A stretch of DNA of 64,000 nucleotides. It comes from JAWHTC01 sp032586155 (GTDB lineage Bacteria; Pseudomonadota; Alphaproteobacteria; Rhodobacterales; Rhodobacteraceae). A program made the position numbers and the translations under genes. The first letter of the stretch is position 1, and every line of letters begins with the position of its first letter. The stretch covers positions 1 through 64,000 of the forward strand of contig NZ_JAWHTC010000005.1 of the NCBI RefSeq assembly GCF_032586155.1, read 5' to 3'. This document shows positions 1-7,800 of the stretch, piece by piece. The notes under the pieces are model-generated. The model ran no database searches, had not been told where the DNA came from, and saw only the letters and a program-made list of their open reading frames with translations.

Positions 1-1050
1 CTTGGTGGTTACGATGTGCCAGAAACCCTCTCTTATCAAATCACCCTAAACTGTCCCATTGGTGCTGACGTCAGACAGGCGACAGACCTACGTATGGAGG
101 CGTTCACCAGAGGGGCGCAACATGCTTTGCCGACAATGGGGGAGTAACAATTGGCCTATGCGGCAAAGGCTTATGGGTTGAAGCTTCCACTCGGCGCAAA
201 GGCATCGCTCAAGCACACTGGTGGACCGGTAGCAGTTCTCGGTTCAATCCGGATGAAGGTCAGAATCTTCCGTGACCATTTCGCTGTCATTTTTTTGAAT
301 TTTTGCAGCCTGTATCAATCGCTGGTTCTCTTGCCGCCAAGCTAAAGAGTGGATTTTCCGACCGTGGCAATTTCATAGGACGCATGCGCGGCAAGACAAG
401 CTAATTAACAATTGGGGTTCTGAGCGGTCATCCAAGTCAATTGGCCGCTTTCTCAATTTACCAAGATTCATCTTGCGCCCGCAGAGAACTTCCGCTTGCC
501 GCCCGACCGTGCCGGGTTTCTCAACGTTGATACCTATATTTTGCATTTGCGGAGAACGACAACTCTGTCCCGCGTCGCAGTAATTGATGCTGATCGCAGC
601 GATTGGCTGTCTTGAGCCCTCACCGTGAATTCGATTTTCTCGCTGCGTGCGCTCGCGGCACGAAATTTTCTGCAGGAGCGTAAATTCTTATGCCGCTGCG
701 CGGCGCGAAAACCAGCCATTGAGGCACGACGCAGCAAGGCTTCTATGATCAAGGACCTAGTCGCGGGACAAGGCGGCCACTCGCGAGAGCGCTGTCAATT
801 GGTTCACACCGATCCCACCTGCCATCGGTCGAAAGAGCTGCAATGCCGCTAACGATGTAGCAAGTTGTCTGTAGGTGAAGTTTCAGGGTTCTGGTGGTCC
901 TACGAAAGGCAGTTAAAGATTGGCTTCACATGCCATGGAGTTCAATTCTGTTTCCGTTCCAACCTGACGCAAAACTCTCTTGTTTAACTGACCTACCTCA
1001 AAATGCTGACACCGCGTCATAACTGATTTCATTGCTGACAAAAGCCGGTC
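1..1050. other. Gene-poor left flank, no recognisable gene
   Basis: About 1 kb with no credible complete gene on either strand. A plus-strand frame is open from base 1 to a stop at 145-147 (48 codons) and could be the 3' end of a gene that starts outside the window, but I do not recognise it. Short frames at 151-345 and 625-852 have no start signal, no recognisable domain and look degenerate. The DNA is visibly more AT-rich than the operon that begins at 1051. It most likely holds decayed or non-coding DNA bordering the sulfonate operon. Confidence 0.5.
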
Positions 1051-2166
1051 TCAGGGGGAATTCGAAACCGCATTCAGTGGGTTCACTACATCCAGCCCGA
1101 TTTGTGCCATCGCGTTGCTCAATTCGTCTTCAAGAATTGTCCACATGCGATTAAGCCCTTCCTCTCCGGAAGCGGCAATCGCAAACAATAGAATTCGCCC
1201 GACAAAAGCGAAATCCGCACCTGATCTCAACGCTTTCAGGATGTCCTCGCCTGATTGGAGCCCACTGTCATAAAACAAGGGTGTTTCCCGGCCTGTAGCC
1301 TGGCGAAGGTCCGGTAGACTAGAGATCGGAGTTGGGGAGCTTTCAAGTTGCCGCGCGCCATGATTAGAGACCTGGATTGCATCAACACCCAGGCCCTGCA
1401 GTTTGCGGGCATCCCCGGCATCCATCACGCCCTTGACAACGAGCGTGCCGGACCATTCCTCGCGCAACTTTTTCAACACGTCCCAGGTGGTTTTTGCCCG
1501 GCTTGCCGCCCGGTCAAACCCATAGCCCTGCATCTCGAAATTCGCCATCTTCGGCCTGCCCGAGAGCAGCATGGGGATCGACCATCGGGGATGACACATG
1601 AAGTCGACAAACTGCCGTGGCCCGATGCGAAAAGGGAACTTGAACCCGTGACGCATTTCGCCATGCCTGCGTCCAACTTCGGGCACGTCCACGGTGAGGA
1701 CGAGGGTTTCGTACCCTGCCGAGCCTGCGCGTTTGGCAAGCTTGAAACCCTGACTTCCATCGCCGCTGAAGTAGAGCTGGAACCAGGCGTTGCCCTCGGC
1801 AACCTCGATGATCCGCTCCAGCGGGGTCGAAGCCACGGTCGAGACAACATGCGGGACACGCTTGCGCGCCGCCAGACGCGCCAGCATCAGGTCTGCGCCG
1901 GGTGCTGCAAGGTTGCACATGCCCATGGGGGCAATTCCGAACGGGCCGCCGGTTTCGCCGCCAAACACTGACGACGCAATGCGCCGACCGCTCACGTCCC
2001 TGAGGATGCGGGGCATCAGGGTGATCCGGTCGAAGGCTTCCCGGGTGCGATCAGCACCTGTCCCCCCCCCGGCGGTGCCATTGAAATAGTCGAAAACCAT
2101 CCAGGGCAACCGTCGTTTGGCAATCCGGCGAGCATCTGCCGCCGAAAAAATCCGGCTCGCACGCAT
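1051..2166 (-). CDS. slcD: FMN-dependent alpha-hydroxy-acid dehydrogenase, candidate sulfolactate dehydrogenase SlcD
   Basis: 371 residues of the L-lactate dehydrogenase/glycolate oxidase family, a TIM barrel that binds FMN and oxidises 2-hydroxy acids to 2-oxo acids. Visible family marks are the N-terminal ARRRLP-type segment followed by FDYFNG (about residues 25-30), IAPMGM, a QLYF segment near residue 130, the lysine of VVKGVM, and the active-site SNHGARQLE (the usual form is SNHGGRQLD), then the phosphate-binding DSG and VGR motifs. It is the last gene of a sulfonate operon and overlaps comE by one base, so the likely substrate is 3-sulfolactate, giving sulfopyruvate for ComDE. The family assignment is firm; the substrate is inferred from context. 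A run of nine C (G on the coding strand) at 2062-2070 lies inside the coding region near codon 35. Confidence 0.8.
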   Translation of the reverse strand: MRASRIFSAADARRIAKRRLPWMVFDYFNGTAGGGTGADRTREAFDRITLMPRILRDVSGRRIASSVFGGETGGPFGIAPMGMCNLAAPGADLMLARLAARKRVPHVVSTVASTPLERIIEVAEGNAWFQLYFSGDGSQGFKLAKRAGSAGYETLVLTVDVPEVGRRHGEMRHGFKFPFRIGPRQFVDFMCHPRWSIPMLLSGRPKMANFEMQGYGFDRAASRAKTTWDVLKKLREEWSGTLVVKGVMDAGDARKLQGLGVDAIQVSNHGARQLESSPTPISSLPDLRQATGRETPLFYDSGLQSGEDILKALRSGADFAFVGRILLFAIAASGEEGLNRMWTILEDELSNAMAQIGLDVVNPLNAVSNSP

Positions 2167-2720
2167 CAGCCGGCCACGGCCTTCATGAAACGGTCGCGGA
2201 TCACCACCGGGTCCATGGTGATCACCGGCATCTTGGCATTGCCGCTGTCACATTTAACGACCAGCACCGTTGCCTCGCCGCTGTCGATCGCGGCTTGCAG
2301 GGCGGGTCCAGTATCAACGTCGCGAACCTCCAGCACCCTGTCACAGCCCGCGGCCTTGGCCATGGCAGCAAGATTCGTCTTCTTGCCGGTATAGGTGGGC
2401 TGATCACCGGTTGATCCATAGGACCCGTTGTCAATGATCATCAGGATGTAGTTCTTCGGGGCGTTGTTCCCGATGGTTGGCAGGGTTCCGAGGTTGGTGA
2501 GAACAGACCCATCGCCATCTATGACAATCACGGTTTTCGGCTGGGCCAATGCCAGCCCCAGCCCGATGGAAGAGGCAAGCCCCATCGTCCCAAACATGTA
2601 GAAATTCGTCGGTTGATCGTCGATGGCATGCAGTTCCTGGCTGGGAATGCCGATATTGCAGACGACAAGCTGGTCACGCAGGATCGGGGCGATGTCTTTC
2701 AGGATTTCGGAACGGATCAT
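2166..2720 (-). CDS. comE: Sulfopyruvate decarboxylase beta subunit (ComE)
   Basis: 184-residue thiamine-diphosphate-binding half of a split decarboxylase. The TPP/Mg motif is seen as GDGSVLTNLGTL (about residues 74-85) followed by IDNGSYGSTG, typical of sulfopyruvate and phosphonopyruvate decarboxylase beta chains. ComDE converts sulfopyruvate to sulfoacetaldehyde and CO2. A longer frame runs upstream, but the ATG at 2720 overlaps the comD stop by four bases (ATGA), the usual sign of translational coupling, and gives the normal family length. Phosphonopyruvate decarboxylase is usually a single fused chain; the split form together with HpsN-type neighbours favours the sulfonate reaction. Confidence 0.85.
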   Translation of the reverse strand: MIRSEILKDIAPILRDQLVVCNIGIPSQELHAIDDQPTNFYMFGTMGLASSIGLGLALAQPKTVIVIDGDGSVLTNLGTLPTIGNNAPKNYILMIIDNGSYGSTGDQPTYTGKKTNLAAMAKAAGCDRVLEVRDVDTGPALQAAIDSGEATVLVVKCDSGNAKMPVITMDPVVIRDRFMKAVAG

Positions 2721-3223
2721 TGGTCGCCATAGCCTCCCCAGAAATTGGCATCGGTCAGGATCGCCACGGGCTTGTTGCACATGAAGGTGTATTTCAGGAT
2801 GTTGTCGAACTCCTCGACATCCTTTTGCCAATGGAAGTGGTAGGTCGGGATGTTGAGCTGAGCGAGCAACGCTTTTGTGTGAACCGCCATTTCCACCTGG
2901 CAAGCCACCGGTTCACGCAGCTCTCCGCGATAGGAGATGATCATCGGCAGCGGCATCCGGTAATACTGGATCAGGGTCGCCAGCGTGTTGATGGTGACCC
3001 CGATGGCTGTGTTTTGCATGATGATGGCCGGGCGTTTTCCGCCCATCCAGGCCCCGGCGCACAGGCCCATGCCTTCGTCTTCCTTGTTCGAGGGGATATG
3101 GAAGATGTCGTCGCGCTGATCGATTTCCTCGATTACACCGGCAAGCTGCTTGCAGGGCACCGTGGTGACGAAGGAAATGTCGTTGGCAACAAGATCATCC
3201 GCGATCTTGCGGTCTATGTTCAT
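2717..3223 (-). CDS. comD: Sulfopyruvate decarboxylase alpha subunit (ComD)
   Basis: 168 residues forming the PYR domain of a two-subunit TPP enzyme. The segment SNKEDEGMGLCAGAWMGGKRP carries the conserved glutamate that activates TPP, and it is followed by MQNTAIGVTINTL and a YRMPLPM stretch, all typical of ComD. It works with the overlapping ComE to decarboxylate sulfopyruvate in the cytoplasm. The gene starts 27 bases after uspA in the same operon. The length matches stand-alone ComD proteins. Confidence 0.87.
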   Translation of the reverse strand: MNIDRKIADDLVANDISFVTTVPCKQLAGVIEEIDQRDDIFHIPSNKEDEGMGLCAGAWMGGKRPAIIMQNTAIGVTINTLATLIQYYRMPLPMIISYRGELREPVACQVEMAVHTKALLAQLNIPTYHFHWQKDVEEFDNILKYTFMCNKPVAILTDANFWGGYGDQ

Positions 3224-3250
3224 GGTCGTGGGTCCAGTTTGATTAGAAAA

Positions 3251-3661
3251 CTATGTATCGCGGTGCACGTGCACTGCACACGGAGCGTGGCGCACCACCT
3301 TGGCCGCGGTGGAGCCGATCAGGTAGTCACTGAGACCGGGTTTGTGGGACCCGATTACGATACAGTCGAAATCATGGGTCACTGCGTATTCGATGATCGC
3401 CCGGTAGGCGTCGCCGCGTGTCATCTCGGCATTGACCCCGCCCAACCCTGCGACCTTTTCCTCAAGGAGGGCACGGGCGGTTTCGAAACCCTTCCGAACG
3501 GTGTCTTCCCCGATATAGGTGCTGACCGATCCCCGTGGCACCTCGTAAACGTGCAACGCCGTGATCTGGCCATCCGTGGCGCAGAGCGCGTGGGCAATCT
3601 CCAATGTGTCCTTGGAAATACCATGGTCCAGCGCCATGGGAACAAGGATCTTTTTATACAT
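3251..3661 (-). CDS. Universal stress protein UspA family
   Basis: 136-residue single UspA domain. It starts with the family-type MYKKILVPMALDHG and ends with the nucleotide-binding signature GSHKPGLSDYLIGSTAAKVV, the G-2X-G-9X-G(S/T) pattern of ATP-binding Usp proteins. A strong ribosome binding site (AAAGGAG) precedes the ATG. Its position inside the sulfonate operon, between the alcohol dehydrogenase and comD, is unusual for a general stress protein; Usp genes are often linked to TRAP transporter operons, so it may tune transport or protect the cell during sulfonate use. That role is inferred. Confidence 0.85.
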   Translation of the reverse strand: MYKKILVPMALDHGISKDTLEIAHALCATDGQITALHVYEVPRGSVSTYIGEDTVRKGFETARALLEEKVAGLGGVNAEMTRGDAYRAIIEYAVTHDFDCIVIGSHKPGLSDYLIGSTAAKVVRHAPCAVHVHRDT

Positions 3662-3685
3662 GGTCGTCTCCTTTCCGGGCCCTTG

Positions 3686-4666
3686 TCAGGCCCATGGGTC
3701 GAGGATGATTTTCGGCGCGGCCACCTTGCCGGCCTGTAGGTCGGCAAAGGCGGCGGCCCCGGCTGCAAGGGCACGGGTTTCCGCCCAGTCGAGCGCGCCC
3801 AGGCGGCCATCAAAGATCGCTTGGGCGGTGTCGTGAAAATCCTGTGCGCTATAGGTGTAGGTCCCGATGAACGTGATTTCCTGCAGGGTCATGCGGCGAA
3901 TGTCCAACCCGTCAGCATTGTCACCCAATCCCACATGCACGATCACGCCGCCGGGGTCGGCCACTTGCGAAGCCGTCGCGCGCGTGGCGGCATATCCCAC
4001 CGCGTCGATCACCAGCGGCGCGGTTGTCTCGGCCAAGGCCACACAGGTCTGACCGCAAACCTCGGTCAGGTAGGCGCGGCGGCTGTCGTTGGGTTCAACC
4101 AGCGTGACGTCATCGACCCCCATGGCGGCAAGGCTCAGCGCGGCCGCCAGCCCGATCGCTCCGCCACCGATCACCAGCGCGCGCCGTTCCATCGCCGGAT
4201 GCAAGGCCTCAAGCCCAAGGCGCACGGCGTGCCAGCTGACCGCCAGCGGTTCGGCCAGCGCGGCGGTGGCCAGCGGAACGTTATCGGGAACGGTCACCAG
4301 GTTGCTGTCCGGCATGGCGATGAACTGGGCGAACGCGCCTTCGCGCGGCGGCATCGAGATGATCTGACGGCTTTGACACAGGTTCTCGCGCCCCGCGCGG
4401 CAATAGGCGCAGTCACGGCAGGTCACCAGCGGATTGATCGTGACACGACGGCCTTCCTGGGGACCCGCCTCGATCACGCCCGCCGCCTCGTGACCCAGGA
4501 TCAGCGGCGCCGGGCGGCGCTCATCGTGACCCAGATAGGCATGCATGTCCGATCCGCATAAACCAACGGCGTGCACCCGGATCAGATGTTCACCCGCGTC
4601 GGGGACTGGTCTTTGCATGTCCCGGATCGCCAGTTTCTCGACCCCTTCGTAAACCAGAGCTTTCAT
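3686..4666 (-). CDS. hpsP: Zn-dependent medium-chain alcohol dehydrogenase, HpsP candidate
   Basis: 326 residues of the medium-chain dehydrogenase family. Visible features are GLCGSD with the catalytic-zinc cysteine (about residues 36-41), GHEAAGVIE, the structural-zinc cysteines of CRDCAYCRAGRENLC, and the Rossmann segment VIGGGAIGLAAALSLA. In known DHPS degraders two 2-dehydrogenases (HpsO and HpsP) interconvert DHPS enantiomers through a keto intermediate so that HpsN can use both. This gene overlaps the SDR gene by four bases, which supports that pairing. It is slightly short for the family (usual 340-350). Which of the two genes matches the published HpsO and HpsP names I take from gene order only. 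Confidence 0.7.
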   Translation of the reverse strand: MKALVYEGVEKLAIRDMQRPVPDAGEHLIRVHAVGLCGSDMHAYLGHDERRPAPLILGHEAAGVIEAGPQEGRRVTINPLVTCRDCAYCRAGRENLCQSRQIISMPPREGAFAQFIAMPDSNLVTVPDNVPLATAALAEPLAVSWHAVRLGLEALHPAMERRALVIGGGAIGLAAALSLAAMGVDDVTLVEPNDSRRAYLTEVCGQTCVALAETTAPLVIDAVGYAATRATASQVADPGGVIVHVGLGDNADGLDIRRMTLQEITFIGTYTYSAQDFHDTAQAIFDGRLGALDWAETRALAAGAAAFADLQAGKVAAPKIILDPWA

Positions 4667-5424
4667 TTCGCGGTGAACCCCCCGTCAACCATCAGGACCT
4701 GCCCGGTGACATAGGCCGAGGCCTCGGAACACAGGAACAAGAGCGGCCCGTCGATGTCTTCCAGCCTGCCATTCCTACCAATGCAGGTCTGTGCCGCATT
4801 GCGCGCCGCCCGGTCTGGGTCATCAAACACGGCCTGTGTCAACTCGGTCGGGAAAAAACCGGGTCCGATGGCGTTGGCGGTAATCCCGTGCGGCGACCAG
4901 GCCTCGGCCATGGCGTGGGTCAGTTGTGTGATGCCGCCCTTGGAAGTGCCATAGGCGATACCACCGGGAAAGGCGCGTGTGCTTTGCAGCGAGGCGAAAT
5001 TCACGATCCGCCCCCAGCTCTTTTCCTTCATAGGGCCAACCATGGCCTTGCTGAGGAAAAACGGCGCAGACAGGTTGAGAGCCAGTGTCTGGTCCCAGCC
5101 CTCGGGCGTGACGTCATCGGCGGGCTGGCGGGTGTTGACGCCCGCGGCGTGGATCACGATGTCAGGCGCACCGAACGGGGCCGAAATTGACTTGACCAAC
5201 GCCGGCAGGTTGCCCCGATCCGCGATATCGGCGACCACGGCCGCCGCGCCTTCGCCGATCTCGTCACACAGGCTTGTCAGCTGGGCCTCGCGTCGGGCCA
5301 CGGCAACGACACGCGCTCCGGCTCCGGCAAGGACCACCGCAGCGCGACGTCCAAGTCCCGAACTGGCTCCGGTGACAACAGCCACCCGGCCCGTGAGGTC
5401 AAACAGATCGCGCGGATCAGCCAT
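4663..5424 (-). CDS. hpsO: Short-chain dehydrogenase/reductase, HpsO candidate
   Basis: 253-residue classical SDR. The NAD(P)-binding TGASSGLGRRAA motif is at the N terminus (about residues 18-29), the NAG-equivalent is HAAGVN, the active-site YGTSKGG gives Tyr and Lys, and the C-terminal VTGQVLMVDGGF is typical. It overlaps hpsN by eight bases and the Zn dehydrogenase by four, so all three are translationally coupled. With the neighbour it probably racemises DHPS through the 2-keto form, feeding HpsN. The SDR fold is certain; the substrate rests on context. Confidence 0.75.
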   Translation of the reverse strand: MADPRDLFDLTGRVAVVTGASSGLGRRAAVVLAGAGARVVAVARREAQLTSLCDEIGEGAAAVVADIADRGNLPALVKSISAPFGAPDIVIHAAGVNTRQPADDVTPEGWDQTLALNLSAPFFLSKAMVGPMKEKSWGRIVNFASLQSTRAFPGGIAYGTSKGGITQLTHAMAEAWSPHGITANAIGPGFFPTELTQAVFDDPDRAARNAAQTCIGRNGRLEDIDGPLLFLCSEASAYVTGQVLMVDGGFTAK

Positions 5425-6724
5425 TTGCGGTCAAATCAAATGTTTCATCGGGGAAGTACTTGGCCAACCTGACATCTGCCGCGCGTGCGTGGCCTTCCAT
5501 GCCTTCAAGACGTGAAATCCGCGCCGTGGCTTCGGCGACCTGCTTCGACCCTTCTCGGGTTGCGCGCTGCCAGGTCACAATCTTCATGTACTTGTGCACG
5601 CTCAGACCTCCCGTATAGCTCGCCGCGCCCGACGTGGGTAGAACATGGTTGGTTCCGGCCGCCTTGTCTCCATAGGAAACCGTTGTCTCTTCGCCCAGGA
5701 ACAGCGACCCGTAACAGCGCAAACGGTTTAGCCACCAATCCAGGTCGTCGGCCTGCACTGTCAGGTGTTCTGGCGCGTACTCGTCCGAGGTGGCGGCCAT
5801 TTCTTCACGGTCCGTACAGACGATGACCTCGGCATAGTCGCGCCACGCCGCTTCGGCGTTTTCCCGGTTCAGCTCGGGAAGGTCGGCGATGAGGCCGGGA
5901 ACGCGGGCCAGAACGTCCTCAGCCAGCGGGCGATGATCGGAGACAAGCCAGACCGGCGAGTTATAGCCGTGTTCCGCCTGGCTGACGAGGTCGGTCGCAA
6001 CGATGTGCGGGTCGGCCCACTTGTCGGCCAGGATCAGGCTGTCGGTTGGTCCGGCAATCATGTCGATGCCGACACGGCCATAAAGCGACCGTTTCGCCTC
6101 GGCTACGAACTGGTTGCCCGGGCCGACGATGATGTTGGCTTTGGGTTGGCCGAACAGGCCAAAGGCCATCGAAGCAATGCCTTGAACCCCGCCAATGGCC
6201 ATGATCTTGTCTGCGCCACATACGTGGGCGGCATAGACAATGGCCGGATAGAGACCGACACCCGGTTGGGGGGCGGAACAGACGGTGATGTGTTCGCACC
6301 CCGCAACCTTGGCCGTTGTCACCGTCATGATCGCGCTGGCGATATGGCGATACCGCCCGGCAGGAACATAGCAACCGGCGGCGGAGACAGGGATGGCTTT
6401 CTGGCCAGCGATCAGGCCGGGGTTGATCTCGTATTCGATGTCTTCGACCGTCGATTTCTGGACTTCTGCAAACCGACGCACATTGTCATGGGCAAAGAGG
6501 ATGTCGTCCTTCAGTTTCTGCGGCACAAGAGCAGACGCAGCTTCGATCTCTTCCGCGGTCAACTGAACATTGCCGTCGTATTTGTCGAACTTGGCAGCAT
6601 ACTCCAGCGCAGCAGCCTCTCCGCCCGCTTCGATATCAGCAAGGATTTTCGAAACGGTCTCGGCTGTTTGTCCTGCATTCGACCTTGAGGTCAGTTTGGC
6701 CTTTTTCAGATAGTCTCGGGACAT
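5417..6724 (-). CDS. hpsN: Sulfopropanediol 3-dehydrogenase HpsN (histidinol dehydrogenase family)
   Basis: 435 residues homologous to histidinol dehydrogenase. It keeps the metal and catalytic residues of that fold: Gln and His in SQAEHGY, Glu-His in YAPEHLTV, Asp in SYGDKAAGTNH and a C-terminal His in EGMEGHARA. It lies with ComDE, a TRAP transporter and two alcohol dehydrogenases rather than with his genes, so it is best read as HpsN, which oxidises (R)-DHPS in two NAD-dependent steps to (R)-3-sulfolactate. True HisD usually sits with hisG or other his genes. The reaction is known for the family in Cupriavidus and roseobacters; here it is inferred from homology and context. Confidence 0.85.
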   Translation of the reverse strand: MSRDYLKKAKLTSRSNAGQTAETVSKILADIEAGGEAAALEYAAKFDKYDGNVQLTAEEIEAASALVPQKLKDDILFAHDNVRRFAEVQKSTVEDIEYEINPGLIAGQKAIPVSAAGCYVPAGRYRHIASAIMTVTTAKVAGCEHITVCSAPQPGVGLYPAIVYAAHVCGADKIMAIGGVQGIASMAFGLFGQPKANIIVGPGNQFVAEAKRSLYGRVGIDMIAGPTDSLILADKWADPHIVATDLVSQAEHGYNSPVWLVSDHRPLAEDVLARVPGLIADLPELNRENAEAAWRDYAEVIVCTDREEMAATSDEYAPEHLTVQADDLDWWLNRLRCYGSLFLGEETTVSYGDKAAGTNHVLPTSGAASYTGGLSVHKYMKIVTWQRATREGSKQVAEATARISRLEGMEGHARAADVRLAKYFPDETFDLTANG

Positions 6725-6750
6725 GGGATTACCCTGTAATATGGCGGAGA

Positions 6751-7797
6751 CTAGGCTTCGCGCTGGTTGTGAAGGATTGAGGCATAGAAGGCCAAACCGA
6801 TGAGCAGCATTCCGATGCCACCGGTGATCAACTCGTGAACGTGCACCAAGGATTGAACGAACATCACAATCGAAAGGGCAAAGATCGAATAGAACGCGCC
6901 GTGCTCGAGGTAACGAAATTCGGCAAGGGTTCCACGCTCGACCAGCATGATCGTCATCGAGCGGACATACATGGCGCCGATCCCCAGGCCGATGGCGATC
7001 AACAGGATGTTGGTGGTCAGGGCGAAGGCACCGATCACACCGTCAAACGAGAAACTTGCGTCCAGGACTTCCAGGTAGAGGAACGCCCCAAGGCCGCCCT
7101 TGGCGCCGATTTCCGCGGTCTTCCCCGCCACGTTGTCCAAGTAGGTGCCCAAGCCATCGACAAGGGTAAAGACCAACAAGCCCATGACCGCTGACATCAG
7201 GAATGCGGATTGCTCATGTTCGGGAATACCCCGGCAAATCACCACGACAATGACCAGAACCAGCGCGATCTCGAACCCCCGGATCGAGCCCCATTTACGC
7301 AGCCGGCACTCGAGCATTTCGATCCAGTCGATGGATTTATCCTCGTCAATGAAGAACTTCAGCGCCACCATCATCAGGAAGGTCCCGCCAAAGGCCGAAA
7401 TGGGCCCATGGGCATGGCCGATGATCTCGGAATACTTGTCCGGGTCCGACAGCGCCAAATGCATCGCTGCAAAGGGATTGATCCAGGCAAAGATCGCCAC
7501 GATCGCAAGTGGAAAGACAATCCGCATCCCGAACACTGCAATCAGGATCCCCCAGGTCAGGAACCGTTGTCGCCAGACCGGGGTCATGTCCTCAAGCTTG
7601 TTGGCGTTGACGATCGCGTTGTCGAAAGACAGCGCAATCTCGAGCGCGGCGAGAACGGTCCCAACCAGCAGGAATGAAATCACGCCTGACAAGGTTCCCT
7701 CGGTGGCCCAACCCAGCCACGCGGTCAGGCCCAGGCCAATAACCGTCGTGATCAATGGCCATTTTAGATAAGACAGAGAACTTCGTTGTGTCTTCAT
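6751..7797 (-). CDS. DUF475 / TerC-superfamily integral membrane protein
   Basis: 348 residues with about nine hydrophobic segments. The acidic intramembrane motifs ALSFDNAIVNANKL (about residues 55-68) and DASFSFDGVIGAFAL (about 247-261) are the paired signatures of DUF475/TerC-like proteins, some of which export metal ions such as Mn2+. It starts three bases after the TRAP permease stop and precedes hpsN, so it is cotranscribed with the sulfonate pathway, where I know of no described role. An ion or sulfite-linked export function, or metal supply for HpsN, are only hypotheses. Confidence 0.8.
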   Translation of the reverse strand: MKTQRSSLSYLKWPLITTVIGLGLTAWLGWATEGTLSGVISFLLVGTVLAALEIALSFDNAIVNANKLEDMTPVWRQRFLTWGILIAVFGMRIVFPLAIVAIFAWINPFAAMHLALSDPDKYSEIIGHAHGPISAFGGTFLMMVALKFFIDEDKSIDWIEMLECRLRKWGSIRGFEIALVLVIVVVICRGIPEHEQSAFLMSAVMGLLVFTLVDGLGTYLDNVAGKTAEIGAKGGLGAFLYLEVLDASFSFDGVIGAFALTTNILLIAIGLGIGAMYVRSMTIMLVERGTLAEFRYLEHGAFYSIFALSIVMFVQSLVHVHELITGGIGMLLIGLAFYASILHNQREA

Positions 7798-7800
7798 AGG

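Noticed and set aside
2166..3223. Phosphonopyruvate decarboxylase (phosphonate synthesis)
   Set aside because: That enzyme is usually one chain next to phosphoenolpyruvate mutase; no such gene is here, and the split subunits match ComDE.
5417..6724. Histidinol dehydrogenase of histidine synthesis
   Set aside because: All catalytic residues fit the fold, but the gene is in a sulfonate operon with ComDE, TRAP and two alcohol dehydrogenases and no his genes; HpsN is the better reading.
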